Shown here: positions 9,719-18,875 of the stretch, piece after piece | How the letters are laid out: each line of letters starts with the position of its first letter | Numbering within the stretch: the first letter of the stretch is position 1 | From: Pseudomonadota bacterium | GTDB taxonomy: Bacteria; Pseudomonadota; Gammaproteobacteria; Steroidobacterales; Steroidobacteraceae | Assembly (NCBI GenBank): GCA_963205255.1 | Contig: CAUJIK010000044.1 | Coordinates: 1 to 55,650 of the forward strand | DNA: 55,650 nt | Direction of reading: 5' to 3' | Program-made: the position numbers and the translations under genes | The notes under the pieces: generated by a model | What the model saw: the letters and a program-made list of their open reading frames with translations, nothing else | Told to the model about the DNA's origin: nothing | Databases searched by the model: none

Positions 9719-11099
9719 ACTGCTCCCGGTACTTGCGCACGATATGCAGCGCGAGGAAGTTGAGACCCAGGGTGAGGATGAACAGCACCAGCCCCAGCGC
9801 GAAAGCCGCCAGCGTCTTGGGACTGTCGAATTCCTGGTCGCCGGTGAGCAAGGTCACGATCTGCACCGTCACCGTGGTCACCGCCTCGAAAGGATTGGCC
9901 GTGAGGTTCGCGGCAAGGCCCGCGGCCATCACGACGATCATGGTCTCGCCCACTGCCCGCGACACCGCCAGCAGCACGCCGCCGACGATGCCGGGCAGCG
10001 CCGCGCGCAGCACCACCTGCTTGATGGTCTCGGAGCGGGTGGCGCCGAGCGCATAGGCGCCGTCGCGCAACGACTGCGGCACCGCGGTGATCATGTCGTC
10101 GGCCAGCGAGGACACGAATGGAATGATCATGATACCCATGACCAGTCCCGCCGCCAGCGCGCTCTCGGAGGCCACATCCAGGCCCACCGATTCACCGATG
10201 CCGCGCAGCGCCGGCCCGATGGTCAGCGCGGCGAAGAAGCCATACACCACGGTCGGAATGCCGGCCAGCACCTCGAGCAGCGGCTTGGCCCAGGAGCGAA
10301 AGCGGCGCGTGGCGTACTCGGCCAGATAGATGGCCGACAGCAACCCCACCGGCACCGCGATCAGCATGGCGATGCCGGAAATCATCGCGGTGCCGACGAA
10401 CAGCGGTACCGCGCCGAAACTGCCCGATGAACCCACCTGGTCGGCGCGCATCGCCGTCTGCGGACTCCAGGTGGTGCCGAACAGGAATTCGTGCACCGGC
10501 ACCTGGCGGAAGAACAGCACCGATTCGTAGATGACGGAGAGGAATATCCCCACCGTGACGAAAACCGCGAGAGTCGAACAGGCCAGCAGCAGTTTTTCGA
10601 GCACCGACTCCACGGCATTGCGCGCCCGATAGTCCGGCGCGATGCGGGCGCGGGCGAAAGCCAGACCGACGATGACGATCACCACCAGCAGCCCGGTGAG
10701 CGCCATGCGGGCAATGCCCCGCAGCTGGATGTAGTGGCCGGCCGCGGCTCGCACCGCTTCCGATGCGCTTTCCGACGCGATGCTGCCGGCAAGCAGGTTG
10801 CGCACATCGTTCATGAACAGGCCGACATGCGCGGGACCGGCCGCCAGCACTTCGGCCGGCGCGCCCGCTGCAACCAGACGGGAGATGAAGCTGTCCTGGA
10901 AACCGGCCCACAGCGCCAGAACCAGCAAGGCCGGCAGGCCGCACCACAGCGCGGCGAGGATGCCGTAGTAACTCGGCAACGAATGCAGCCTGCGGATGCC
11001 GCCGGCTCCGCCGACGAGCTGCAGGGAACGCGATCTGCCGACCCAGTATCCCAGAGCGATGAGCGCGAGAAGCAGGAGCAGTGATGCAGAGAACGACAT
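9711..11099 (-). CDS. pstC: Phosphate ABC transporter permease PstC, extended form
   Basis: The partner permease of PstA. It is 462 residues against about 319 in E. coli, owing to an N-terminal extension of about 170 residues with two or three extra hydrophobic segments and a loop between them (SRLVAAGAPAEVLAAGPAHV). The core carries PLFVGTAMISGIAMLIAVPV, EVLAGIPTVVYGFFAALTIG and the coupling motif DGAYALGATRSETIKQVVLR. The ATG at 11099 fits a membrane start. Extended PstC/PstA pairs occur in other gammaproteobacteria, so this is a family variant rather than a fusion error. About 70 bases separate it from the porin gene. Confidence 0.95.
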   Translation of the reverse strand: MSFSASLLLLLALIALGYWVGRSRSLQLVGGAGGIRRLHSLPSYYGILAALWCGLPALLVLALWAGFQDSFISRLVAAGAPAEVLAAGPAHVGLFMNDVRNLLAGSIASESASEAVRAAAGHYIQLRGIARMALTGLLVVIVIVGLAFARARIAPDYRARNAVESVLEKLLLACSTLAVFVTVGIFLSVIYESVLFFRQVPVHEFLFGTTWSPQTAMRADQVGSSGSFGAVPLFVGTAMISGIAMLIAVPVGLLSAIYLAEYATRRFRSWAKPLLEVLAGIPTVVYGFFAALTIGPALRGIGESVGLDVASESALAAGLVMGIMIIPFVSSLADDMITAVPQSLRDGAYALGATRSETIKQVVLRAALPGIVGGVLLAVSRAVGETMIVVMAAGLAANLTANPFEAVTTVTVQIVTLLTGDQEFDSPKTLAAFALGLVLFILTLGLNFLALHIVRKYREQYE

Positions 11100-11168
11100 C
11101 GGCTTGCAGTATACCCGGTAGGGAATCGCGCACGGCGGGCCACGGGGCCGCGCCGCGCGGAACTCGGC

Positions 11169-12446
11169 TCAATAACGGAAGTTCATGTCCAGCTGCAGAC
11201 GCCTGTAGCCGCGGTTGTACACCGGCCCCAGACCCGCGACTGTGGCGGGCGCATCGACATTGGTCTCGTTGATCATGTAAGTGCCGTTGATGACCCAGTT
11301 GCGCGCCGGCGCATAGGCCACCTTGATCACGCCACCGCGGGAGTCGGTATTGCCGGCCCCGAAGTCGGAATCCACGAACTGCGCGAACAACGCATCCTTC
11401 TCCTGCACCTGGTAGAAATAGCCGATCTCCCAGGTACCCGGATCGCTGGCGCGGCCCCATGAGAGGCCCGCGCTCCATGCGGTGTCGAGACCATTGTCCG
11501 CCTTGCCGTTATTGAAGTAGTCGGCATACAGCGCCAGCGGACGACCGCCCGCGGTCAGCGAATACTCGGCGAACAACTCCCACAGGCCGAAGTCCTGGGT
11601 CAGGCAGGGCGCCACCCCACCGACGCAGTTCGCGGCCGTGCTGGTGGTCGAATTGCCGTTCGACGAATTGTTGTGAAAGGGATTGCGGCCCTGCACGCCG
11701 CTGAAGCCGAAATAGCTGGTGCCCAGCGTGGCCCGGCCCGGCCCCAGGCCGGAGCGCCAGCCCACCTGGCCGCCGAACATGCTGCTCTCGGCCGCCGCGC
11801 CGCGCTCTTCGAGAAGGTTGTAGAACACGCTGGCGAACACGGTGCCTTGCGTGAAGTTCACCGCCAGACCTTCCGGATTCACGTCGCCGTCGAACAGGAT
11901 GCTCTGACCGGGGCGCACCCACGGATAGCGCATCTTGCCGGCCGTGAGCTTCCAGTGGGCATTGGGCGACCACTCGACATAGGCCATGTCCAGACTGATG
12001 GACTTGCGCGAGTTCTCCCCGGTGAGCGTCTGGTTCGACGAACGCGGATCGTTGCCCTCGGTGGTCGCCAGCATCAGCTCGGTGCGCACGGTGTCGTTGG
12101 CCTTCGCCTGGAAGCCGGCGCGCGCGCGGATGCGATAGCGGTTGCGGCCCGCGGCATATTCCTGGTCGATGTCCTCATTGCGCACGCGCAGGTCACCGCG
12201 CCAGGTGAAGCTGCTCACCCAGCTGCCGACGCTGCTGCGGGCCACCGCGATCTGGTCGGTCTGGCGGTCGTTGGTTTCTTCCATCGCCTGCGCCCGGCTC
12301 TCGAGCTGGTCGATGCGGCTCTGCAACGCCTGCACCGCCGCGCGCAGCTCGGAGAGCTCGTCGGCTCCCGCAACCGGCACCATGCCCGCCGCCAAGAAGG
12401 TTGCCACCAGGGCAGCAACCGCAGCGCTCTTCCTTCTGCCGTTCAA
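11169..12446 (-). CDS. Outer-membrane porin encoded inside the pst operon
   Basis: A predicted beta-barrel outer-membrane protein of 425 residues. It has a signal peptide (about 1-28, ending VAGADE), then a short coiled coil (LRAAVQALQSRIDQLESRA) like the trimerising N-terminus of OprO/OprP-type porins. Alternating beta strands follow, and the chain ends in a C-terminal aromatic (LDMNFRY) typical for BamA recognition. It most resembles the putative porins grouped near the phosphate-selective porins. The start appears to be TTG at 12446, because no ATG precedes the signal peptide. It lies 28 bases after pstS and before pstC, so I infer that it brings phosphate across the outer membrane. Selectivity is not shown by sequence. 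Confidence 0.82.
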   Translation of the reverse strand: MNGRRKSAAVAALVATFLAAGMVPVAGADELSELRAAVQALQSRIDQLESRAQAMEETNDRQTDQIAVARSSVGSWVSSFTWRGDLRVRNEDIDQEYAAGRNRYRIRARAGFQAKANDTVRTELMLATTEGNDPRSSNQTLTGENSRKSISLDMAYVEWSPNAHWKLTAGKMRYPWVRPGQSILFDGDVNPEGLAVNFTQGTVFASVFYNLLEERGAAAESSMFGGQVGWRSGLGPGRATLGTSYFGFSGVQGRNPFHNNSSNGNSTTSTAANCVGGVAPCLTQDFGLWELFAEYSLTAGGRPLALYADYFNNGKADNGLDTAWSAGLSWGRASDPGTWEIGYFYQVQEKDALFAQFVDSDFGAGNTDSRGGVIKVAYAPARNWVINGTYMINETNVDAPATVAGLGPVYNRGYRRLQLDMNFRY

Positions 12447-12473
12447 GATGCGACTGATCTCTTGCTCTTGCGA

Positions 12474-13514
12474 TTACTTCGACTTGGAAAGAACCGCGGC
12501 GCGGACCTTGGCGAGTTCGCCGGCCGGCAGCGGGATCAGCCCCTTGTCGGCGAGATATCCCTCCTCGCCCATGGAGCGCTCGCTGACGTATTCGGTGACA
12601 AACTCGCGCATGCCGGGAATGACATCCATATGGGCCTTCTTCGCATAGACGAAGAGCGGCCGGGAAACCGGATATTTGCCCGAAGCGATGCTGTCGAAAG
12701 TCGGAGCGACGCCTTCGATCAGCGATCCATGGATCTGGTTCAGGTTCTCCTCGAGGAAACTGTATCCGAAGATGCCCAACGCCCTGGGATTGGCCACCAG
12801 CTTCTGCACGATGAGGTTGTCGTTCTCGCCAGCCTCGACATAGGCGCCGTCCTCGCGGATGGCGTCGCACACGCGCCTGAAGCGCGATTCATCCACGTCC
12901 TTCAGCGCCTTGATCCACGACCAGCTCTCGCAGCCCGGCTGCATCACCAGTTCGAGGAAGGCATCGCGCGTACCGGAAGTCGGCGGCGGACCGAGCACTT
13001 CGATCCTGTCGGCCGGCAGCGAGGCATTCACGTCCTTCCACGTCCTGTAAGGATTGGCGATGAGGTTCTGGGGGTTGGCCGGGTCCGGCACCTGCTTGGC
13101 CAGCGCCAGGTACAGATCCTTGCGCGCAAGCTTCAGCGTCGCGGTCCTGTTCGAGCCCGCGACCACGATGCCGTCATAACCCACCTTGATCTCGACGACG
13201 TCCCTGACACCGCCCTTGGCGCAGGCATCGATCTCGCTCTGCTTGATGGCGCGCGAGGCATTGACCATGTCCGCGTGCTGCACGCCGATGCCGCCGCAGA
13301 ACAGCTTGAAGCCGCCGCCGGTTCCGGTGCTCTCCACCTTCGGCGTCTTGAACCTGCCGGTCTTGCCGAACTGCTCGGCCACGGTGGTGGTGAAGGGGTA
13401 GACCGTCGAGGAGCCGACCACCGTGACATAGTCGCGGGCGGACTGCGCCGACGCCGCGGCGCCGAACATGGCAGGGGCGACCAGAACGGACAGGAGGACG
13501 GCTTTCTGCATCAC
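12474..13514 (-). CDS. pstS: Periplasmic phosphate-binding protein
   Basis: Substrate-binding component of the Pst importer, 346 residues, with a Sec signal peptide (VLLSVLVAPAMFGAAASAQS, cut after about residue 24). Family motifs: VTVVGSSTVYPFTTTVAEQF, TGTGGGFKLFCGG, SRAIKQSEIDAC, GYDGIVVAGS and TSGTRDAFLELV, which hold the Ser/Thr/Arg/Asp phosphate contacts. GTG (13514) and ATG (13511) are adjacent possible starts; AGGTG is eight bases before the GTG. It is the first gene of the pst operon and follows a Pho-box-like sequence. Confidence 0.95.
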   Translation of the reverse strand: MMQKAVLLSVLVAPAMFGAAASAQSARDYVTVVGSSTVYPFTTTVAEQFGKTGRFKTPKVESTGTGGGFKLFCGGIGVQHADMVNASRAIKQSEIDACAKGGVRDVVEIKVGYDGIVVAGSNRTATLKLARKDLYLALAKQVPDPANPQNLIANPYRTWKDVNASLPADRIEVLGPPPTSGTRDAFLELVMQPGCESWSWIKALKDVDESRFRRVCDAIREDGAYVEAGENDNLIVQKLVANPRALGIFGYSFLEENLNQIHGSLIEGVAPTFDSIASGKYPVSRPLFVYAKKAHMDVIPGMREFVTEYVSERSMGEEGYLADKGLIPLPAGELAKVRAAVLSKSK

Positions 13515-13562
13515 GATCGGGGCACCTCTTGTAGTGAACGCCCTGCAATGTAGGCAGCAGAT

Positions 13563-13580
13563 GTTTCAGTTTCATTGCAG
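13563..13580 (-). promoter_or_regulatory. Pho-box-like element upstream of pstS
   Basis: On the minus strand CTGCAAT and CTGAAAC lie 11 bases apart (13574-13580 and 13563-13569), the period of PhoB half-sites (consensus CTGTCAT). About 13 of 18 positions fit the Pho box. It begins about 50 bases before the pstS start. A CTGCAATG at 13543-13550 on the plus strand mirrors the first half-site and makes a perfect 8-bp inverted repeat across the region. Confidence 0.5.
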
Positions 13581-13679
13581 CGCCCCCGCAAGCCCCGCCG
13601 GCGCGCGCAAGCACTTGATCGCCGTGACCCGGAGCCGTATAACGCGCTGCGCCACCCCTTCCCCTTCGGAACCACCGCC

Positions 13680-14813
13680 TTGCACAAATCCGCCGCGCTC
13701 GAGCTGACCATTGACCTCATCGGCCGCGCCTCGGTGACCCCGACGGACGGCGGCTGCCAGCAGCAGATGATCGCCCGCCTTGAGGCAGCCGGATTCACGG
13801 TGGAGAAGCTGGATTACGGCAGCGTCGAGAACTTCTGGGCGCGGCGCGGCAGCGCGGCCCCCCTGCTGTGCTTCGCCGGGCACACCGACGTGGTGCCCAC
13901 CGGGCCGCTGGAGGAATGGCGCAGCGACCCCTTCAAGCCCACCATCGTGGACGGCCGCCTCTACGGCCGCGGCGCCGCCGACATGAAAAGCGGCCTTGCG
14001 AGCATGGTGACGGCGGTGGAAGCCTTCGTCCGCGAGCACCCCGGCCACCGCGGCAGCATCGCCTTCCTCATCACCAGCGACGAGGAAGGCCCCTCCGTGG
14101 ACGGCACCAAGCGCGTGGTCGAAGAGCTCAGGCGGCGCGGCGAGAAGATCGACTGGTGCATCGTGGGCGAGCCTTCCAGCGTCAGGCGCGTGGGCGACAC
14201 CATCAAGATCGGCCGCCGCGGCTCCTACAGCGGCCGCCTCACCGTGCACGGCGTGCAGGGCCATGTGGCCTACCCGCACCTGGCGCAGAACCCGGTGCAC
14301 ATGCTGGCGCCGGCGCTGGCCGAGCTCACCAGCCACGTCTGGGACCAGGGCAACGAGCACTTCGAGCCCACCACCTTCCAGATCTCCAACCTCAACGCAG
14401 GCACCGGCGCGCCGAACGTGATCCCCGGTGAGCTCAAGGCGCGCTTCAACCTGCGCTACAACACCGAGCAGACCCAGGAAAAGCTGCGCCGCACCGTCGA
14501 GGGCATCCTCGACCGCCATGGCGTGCGCTACAGCATCGACTGGTATGTCTCGGGCGAGCCGTTCTATACCCCGCCCGGCGCTCTGTCGGAGGGCGTGTGC
14601 AGCGCCGTCGAGGCGGTCACCGGGTCACGCCCGGAACTGAGCACCGGTGGCGGCACCTCGGACGGGCGCTTCATCGCCACGCTGGGCGCGCAGGTGGTGG
14701 AGCTGGGCGTGACCAACGCCACCATTCACAAGGTCAATGAATCCGTGGGCGTCGAGGAGATCGACACGCTGCACGAGATGTATCTGGAGGCGCTGCGCCG
14801 GCTGCTGGCCTAG
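13680..14813 (+). CDS. dapE: Succinyl-diaminopimelate desuccinylase
   Basis: Zinc hydrolase (M20 family) that releases succinate from N-succinyl-L,L-diaminopimelate, completing the branch begun by DapD and DapC. It is 377 residues from a TTG at 13680 ([20 protein letters not shown]), close to E. coli DapE (375). Metal motifs: [11 protein letters not shown] (His, with Asp), [10 protein letters not shown] (Asp), [12 protein letters not shown] (catalytic Glu and ligand), and a C-terminal His in [11 protein letters not shown]. The frame extends upstream to 13575, but those residues are not DapE-like. It sits alone on the plus strand between pstS and dsbB, and its end overlaps the end of dsbB by four bases. 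Confidence 0.95.
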   Translation: MHKSAALELTIDLIGRASVTPTDGGCQQQMIARLEAAGFTVEKLDYGSVENFWARRGSAAPLLCFAGHTDVVPTGPLEEWRSDPFKPTIVDGRLYGRGAADMKSGLASMVTAVEAFVREHPGHRGSIAFLITSDEEGPSVDGTKRVVEELRRRGEKIDWCIVGEPSSVRRVGDTIKIGRRGSYSGRLTVHGVQGHVAYPHLAQNPVHMLAPALAELTSHVWDQGNEHFEPTTFQISNLNAGTGAPNVIPGELKARFNLRYNTEQTQEKLRRTVEGILDRHGVRYSIDWYVSGEPFYTPPGALSEGVCSAVEAVTGSRPELSTGGGTSDGRFIATLGAQVVELGVTNATIHKVNESVGVEEIDTLHEMYLEALRRLLA

Positions 14814-15328
14814 AGTCGCCGGCGCGGCCAGTTCGCAAGCACGCCCCAGGCGCCCAGCACCAGCGCGCAGACCAGCACCCAGGCGGGCATCGACAGACCG
14901 AGGAAGCGCCAGTCGATCGCGCCGCACTCGCCCGAGCCGGTGAGCACCCTGCGCAGCACGTCCATGACGGGGAACACCTCCCACATGTAGTCCAGCGTGG
15001 CCCCGCAGGCCGGCACCTGCCCCGCGGGCAGCGACTGGATGTACACATGCCGCGTGGCGACGCCGATCGCCGCCAAGGCGGGCAGCGCCACCACCACGGC
15101 CCCCAGCACACCCGCCCAGCGCCTTGCGGGCAGCGCCGCGGCGACCAGGAAGCCGACGCCCAGCGCGGCTATGGCCACGCGCTGGAAAATGCACAGCGGA
15201 CAGGGATCGAGCCCGCCGAAATACTGGGTGTACAGCGCATAGCCGAGCATGGCGAAACAGGCCAGCGCGCCCGCCACATTGGCTGCGCGCCGATGGGCGC
15301 GCAGCATTTCCAGGAATCCCCGCGACAT
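14810..15328 (-). CDS. dsbB: Disulfide bond formation protein DsbB
   Basis: Inner-membrane quinone reductase that reoxidises DsbA. It is 172 residues with four hydrophobic segments. The first periplasmic loop holds Cys-Pro-Leu-Cys ([13 protein letters not shown]); the second holds the other redox pair ([11 protein letters not shown] and SGECGAIDW). The ATG at 15328 follows GGGGGT; a TTG one codon earlier is also possible. It lies 17 bases after phoU, so it may be read from the phoB-phoR-phoU transcript. The convergent dapE overlaps it by four bases. Confidence 0.93.
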   Translation of the reverse strand: MSRGFLEMLRAHRRAANVAGALACFAMLGYALYTQYFGGLDPCPLCIFQRVAIAALGVGFLVAAALPARRWAGVLGAVVVALPALAAIGVATRHVYIQSLPAGQVPACGATLDYMWEVFPVMDVLRRVLTGSGECGAIDWRFLGLSMPAWVLVCALVLGAWGVLANWPRRRL

Positions 15329-15345
15329 CAAACCCCCAAGCGGGG

Positions 15346-16077
15346 CTACGGCGTCGGCCCCTTCTCCGAGTTGAGGTGCTGCTCGACATCCTCCAGCCTC
15401 GTGTGGCGGATGTCCTTGCCGTGCACCATGTAGATCACATACTCGCAGATATTCTTGGCGTGGTCACCGATGCGTTCCAGCGAACGCACCGCCCACATGA
15501 CATCCAGCGCGCGCCGGATGGTCCGCGGGTCCTCCATCATGAAGGTGATGCACTGGCGGTGGATGGCCTCGTATTCCTCGTCCACCACCCGGTCCATGCG
15601 CGCGGTGCGCAGCGCGCCGTCGGCGTCCAGGCGCGCGAAGGCATCCAGCGCATCGTGCACCATCTCCGAGACGATGCGGCCCAGGTGCTTGATCTCGCGA
15701 TACTTGTTTTCCGGTCGCTCCATGACGGCAAGCCGCGAGGCCAGGTAGCCGATCTTCTCGCCTTCATCGCCGATACGTTCCAGGTCGGTGATGGTCTTGA
15801 TGATGGCGACGATGAGGCGCAGGTCGCTGGCCGCGGGCGCCCGGGTCGCAAGGATGCGGCTGCACTCCTCGTCGATCTGGACCTCCATGCCGTTGACGCG
15901 CAGGTCGTCAATGGCCACCGACTCGCCCAGCGCACTGTCGCCCTCGATGAGCGAGGTGAGCGACTTGGCCAGCAGCGCCTCGACGATGCCGCCCATCGAC
16001 AGCACCTGGGCCCGCACGCGCTCCAGATCCTCGTTGAAGCGCCGGGAGATGTGATGTGAAAGGTCCGCGGTTTCCAT
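15346..16077 (-). CDS. phoU: Phosphate signalling protein PhoU
   Basis: Negative regulator that links the Pst transporter to PhoR. It is 243 residues (E. coli 241), all-helical, made of two PhoU repeats. The metal-site motifs are visible in both halves: EGDSALGESVAIDDLRVNGM and IVAIIKTITDLERIGDEGEK in the first, and the matching VMWAVRSLERIGDHAKNICE in the second. It starts four bases after phoR, so phoB-phoR-phoU is one unit here and phoU is detached from pstB. Confidence 0.97.
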   Translation of the reverse strand: METADLSHHISRRFNEDLERVRAQVLSMGGIVEALLAKSLTSLIEGDSALGESVAIDDLRVNGMEVQIDEECSRILATRAPAASDLRLIVAIIKTITDLERIGDEGEKIGYLASRLAVMERPENKYREIKHLGRIVSEMVHDALDAFARLDADGALRTARMDRVVDEEYEAIHRQCITFMMEDPRTIRRALDVMWAVRSLERIGDHAKNICEYVIYMVHGKDIRHTRLEDVEQHLNSEKGPTP

Positions 16078-16081
16078 ATTG

Positions 16082-17407
16082 CTACTCGTTAGGTGGATCA
16101 GTTCTTTCTTCAGCCACGATCTTCACGCGGCGTGCAGGAAACAGGCAGCTGAAGGTGCTGCCGGCCCCGGGCGTACTCTGCACGTCGATTGTTGCACCAT
16201 GATGCATGAGCACGTTCTTGACGATGGCGAGACCCAGGCCCGAGCCGCCGGCCTCGCGTGAGCGGCCCGTGTCCACGCGGTAGAAGCGTTCGGCCAGTCG
16301 GGGCAGGTGCTCGGGCGCAATCCCTCTGCCGGTGTCAGCGACGCTGAACTGCGCAGCGCCATCGGGCAGCAGCGCCCAGCGCAAGGTGATCACGCCCGAC
16401 TCGGGCGTGTGCTTGACGGCATTGTCGACCAGGTTCGAAAAGGCCGAGAGGATGCCGGGTTCATCGCCGAGCAGCCGCGCATGGGTCTCGACGCTGAGAG
16501 CCACCGCCGGATGCCCCGGGCGGGCCAGCACGTCCTTGCGCAGGATGGCGCACAGCGCGACCACGTCGACCTCGTCGCTGGCCGCTTCCCGCGCCTGCGC
16601 GTCCAGCCGCGACAGGTCGAGCAGATCGTTGACGATGCCGTTCATCCGGTAGGCCTGGCGCTGCATCTCCTGCAGCGGCGAGCGCACATCCTCGGCGAGG
16701 GCATCGTCCGACAGCAGCAGCTCCAGGTGCCCGGTGACCACCGTCAGCGGCGAGCGCAGCTCATGCGAGGCATTGGCCACGAAATCCCGGCGCATGGTCT
16801 CGAGCTGCACCTGGCGCGACACATCCCGAACCATCAGCAGCCGCTGCCCATCGCTGTAAGGTACGATCTGGAAAGATAGCGAAACATCCGGTTCCGTCCG
16901 CCGCAACACCAGCGGCTCGGCAAACTCGCCGCGCCCGAGATAGTCACGAAACTGAGGATCGCGAACCAGGTTGGAGACGCGCAGGCCGCGGTCGCCGCGG
17001 CCTCGAAGACCGAGCAGCCGCGCCGCCGGCTGATTGAACCAGGTGATCTCGTCCAGGGCATTGAGTACCACCACGCCATCGGGCAGCGCCGCGGTGGACT
17101 GGCTCAGTTCACGCAGCACCTGCAGCAGGCGCTCCTTGTGATAACGCTTGCGGCGATGCAGGCGCACCACCTGCGAGATCACATCGCCCCACAGCCCCGG
17201 CGTATCCGGCGGATCATGGCGGTTGCGGTGGCGCAGCCACTCATCCAGCCAGAACAGGTTCAGCAGCTGCCAGGCCAGGGCGACACCCAGCGACAAGATG
17301 ACGCCGACCCACAGACTGCCCAGCATGAGACCGGCAAGCATGCCGGCCGCCAGCACCAGCATCAGCCGCGACAGCAGGAACCAGGCGGTCCGCAGGGATT
17401 GAGTCAC
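16082..17407 (-). CDS. phoR: Phosphate regulon sensor histidine kinase PhoR
   Basis: Membrane histidine kinase that phosphorylates PhoB when phosphate is scarce. It is 441 residues. Two close hydrophobic segments (about 8-28 and 32-53) have almost no periplasmic loop, as is usual for PhoR. A charged linker and a PAS domain follow (about 100-195, [20 protein letters not shown]), then HisKA with the phosphoacceptor His215 ([12 protein letters not shown]) and an ATPase domain ([43 protein letters not shown]). The GTG at 17407 overlaps the phoB stop by four bases (GTGA). Confidence 0.96.
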   Translation of the reverse strand: MTQSLRTAWFLLSRLMLVLAAGMLAGLMLGSLWVGVILSLGVALAWQLLNLFWLDEWLRHRNRHDPPDTPGLWGDVISQVVRLHRRKRYHKERLLQVLRELSQSTAALPDGVVVLNALDEITWFNQPAARLLGLRGRGDRGLRVSNLVRDPQFRDYLGRGEFAEPLVLRRTEPDVSLSFQIVPYSDGQRLLMVRDVSRQVQLETMRRDFVANASHELRSPLTVVTGHLELLLSDDALAEDVRSPLQEMQRQAYRMNGIVNDLLDLSRLDAQAREAASDEVDVVALCAILRKDVLARPGHPAVALSVETHARLLGDEPGILSAFSNLVDNAVKHTPESGVITLRWALLPDGAAQFSVADTGRGIAPEHLPRLAERFYRVDTGRSREAGGSGLGLAIVKNVLMHHGATIDVQSTPGAGSTFSCLFPARRVKIVAEERTDPPNE

Positions 17408-18099
17408 GCGTCGGCGCCCCGGGCGGAAAACCGGTAGCCGCTGCCGCGCACCGTCTGCACCAGATGCGACAGCGCGACTTCCTCCAGCGCCATGCGCAGC
17501 CGCCTGATGTGCACATCGACGGTGCGCTCCTCGACATAGACATTGCCGCCCCACACGCGATCCAGCAGCTGCTCGCGGGTATAGACGCGCTCCGGATGCG
17601 TCATGAAGAACTCCAGCATCCGGTATTCGGTGGGGCCCAGCTCCACCTCGCGCTGGCCGGCCGTCACGCGATGGCTGCCGCGGTCCAGCGTCAGGCCGCC
17701 GATCGAAATGCTCTCGTCATCCGCCGCAGCGCCGCCACGCCTGAGCACCGCATTGATCCGCGACAGCAGCTCGCGCGGCGAGAAGGGTTTGGTGATGTAG
17801 TCGTCGGCGCCGCCATCGAGGCCCGCGACCTTGTCGCCCTCCGAGGCGCGCGCGGTGAGCATGATCACCGGCAGGTCGCACGTGGCCGCCTCGCGCTTGA
17901 TGAGGCGCGTCAGCTCCAGCCCGCTCATGTCCGGCAGCATCCAGTCCACCAGCAGCAGGTCCGGACGACGGTCCGCCAGCTGCACGCGCGCGGCGCGGCT
18001 GTCCTCGGCCTCGCGCACCTCGAAACCGGAGCGTTTCAGCGCCATGGCGATCATGTCCCGGATGGGACGCTCGTCCTCAACGATCAGAATCTGCCGCAA
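17404..18099 (-). CDS. phoB: Phosphate regulon response regulator PhoB
   Basis: OmpR-family transcription factor of 231 residues that binds Pho boxes. The receiver domain has acidic residues VEDE, phosphoacceptor Asp52 ([13 protein letters not shown]), the Thr in VIMLTARA, and Lys in [13 protein letters not shown]. The C-terminal winged helix runs from about 130 ([20 protein letters not shown], then [13 protein letters not shown] and VRGSGYRF). It is the first gene of phoB-phoR-phoU-dsbB and follows a clear Pho box, so it is probably autoregulated. Confidence 0.97.
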   Translation of the reverse strand: MRQILIVEDERPIRDMIAMALKRSGFEVREAEDSRAARVQLADRRPDLLLVDWMLPDMSGLELTRLIKREAATCDLPVIMLTARASEGDKVAGLDGGADDYITKPFSPRELLSRINAVLRRGGAAADDESISIGGLTLDRGSHRVTAGQREVELGPTEYRMLEFFMTHPERVYTREQLLDRVWGGNVYVEERTVDVHIRRLRMALEEVALSHLVQTVRGSGYRFSARGADA

Positions 18100-18144
18100 A
18101 CCTTGCTCTCCGTTGCGCGGGAACCTTCCCGCAGCGCAGATTTC

Positions 18145-18173
18145 ATGACAGCTTCGTTACAGGAATCTTACAG
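18145..18173 (-). promoter_or_regulatory. Three-repeat Pho box upstream of phoB
   Basis: On the minus strand, CTGTAAG (18173-18167), CTGTAAC (18162-18156) and CTGTCAT (18151-18145) lie head to tail with an exact 11-base period and four-base spacers. CTGTCAT is the PhoB half-site consensus. The site ends 46 bases before phoB and overlaps the last six bases of tsaB. PhoB binding is inferred from the match; the repeat itself is plain in the sequence. Confidence 0.85.
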
Positions 18174-18875
18174 CACGCCACGGGATGGCACCGCTGCCAC
18201 CTGGTCGCGAAGATAAACCGGCTGCGCCGCATCGGCGGGCAGCGGCTGGAAGCCTTGCGCCAGTTCACGCGCCGCGAGCTGGGCGATGTCGCGGGCCTGT
18301 GGCTCGGCGTCCGCAAAGCAGCCGCCTTCGGGGATGCCGAGACTGGCGGCGATCCGCGGCCAGGCCTCGAGACCACGGCCCGCGGCCAGCGGCAGTCCGC
18401 CGTCGAGCTCGTCGACCAGTTGCGCGGCCGTGGTCACCCGTTCGGACAACCGCTCCGCACCCGGCTGCCCCGCCTCCACGGCATATTCGGCGGCGTAGAC
18501 CTCCGACATGCGCGCATCCATGCAAGCCAGCACCCGTGTCGCCGTGACCGATGTGCCGGCGCGACGCAGCGCCTGCGCGGCCAGCGCGCGCAGATCCGAC
18601 ACCGGCACCACGCCCAGCCCGGCACCGAAAGCCAGCCCCTGCACCACACCGGCCGCGATGCGCAGCCCGGTGAATGATCCGGGTCCGCGCCCGAATGCAA
18701 TGGCCGAAAGCTGTGGCAGCGCGATGCCGGCCTCCTGCAGCAGCCCCTGCACCATGGGCAGTATCAATCGCGCGTGATCGCGCGCCGTCACCCTCGTGGC
18801 CTCGCGCACCGCGCCATCCACCCACAGCGCCGCCGAACAGCAGCCGCTGGCTGTATCGATGGCCAGCAGCCTCAT
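18168..18875 (-). CDS. tsaB: tRNA threonylcarbamoyladenosine biosynthesis protein TsaB
   Basis: Partner of TsaD in the t6A modification of ANN-decoding tRNAs. It is 235 residues (E. coli 231). It has the ASKHA-fold N-terminus (LLAIDTASGCCSAALW), HARLILPMVQGLLQEAG, and the conserved GRGPGSFTGLRIAAGVVQGL. The C-terminal part is more variable, as is normal. Its ATG overlaps the stop of the upstream helicase gene by four bases (ATGA), so the two are coupled. Its stop codon lies inside the phoB Pho box. Confidence 0.94.
   Translation of the reverse strand: MRLLAIDTASGCCSAALWVDGAVREATRVTARDHARLILPMVQGLLQEAGIALPQLSAIAFGRGPGSFTGLRIAAGVVQGLAFGAGLGVVPVSDLRALAAQALRRAGTSVTATRVLACMDARMSEVYAAEYAVEAGQPGAERLSERVTTAAQLVDELDGGLPLAAGRGLEAWPRIAASLGIPEGGCFADAEPQARDIAQLAARELAQGFQPLPADAAQPVYLRDQVAAVPSRGVL

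Noticed and set aside
11673..13553. A 626-codon open frame on the plus strand across the porin and pstS genes
   Set aside because: It spans two real genes antisense and has no signal, start site or motif of its own.
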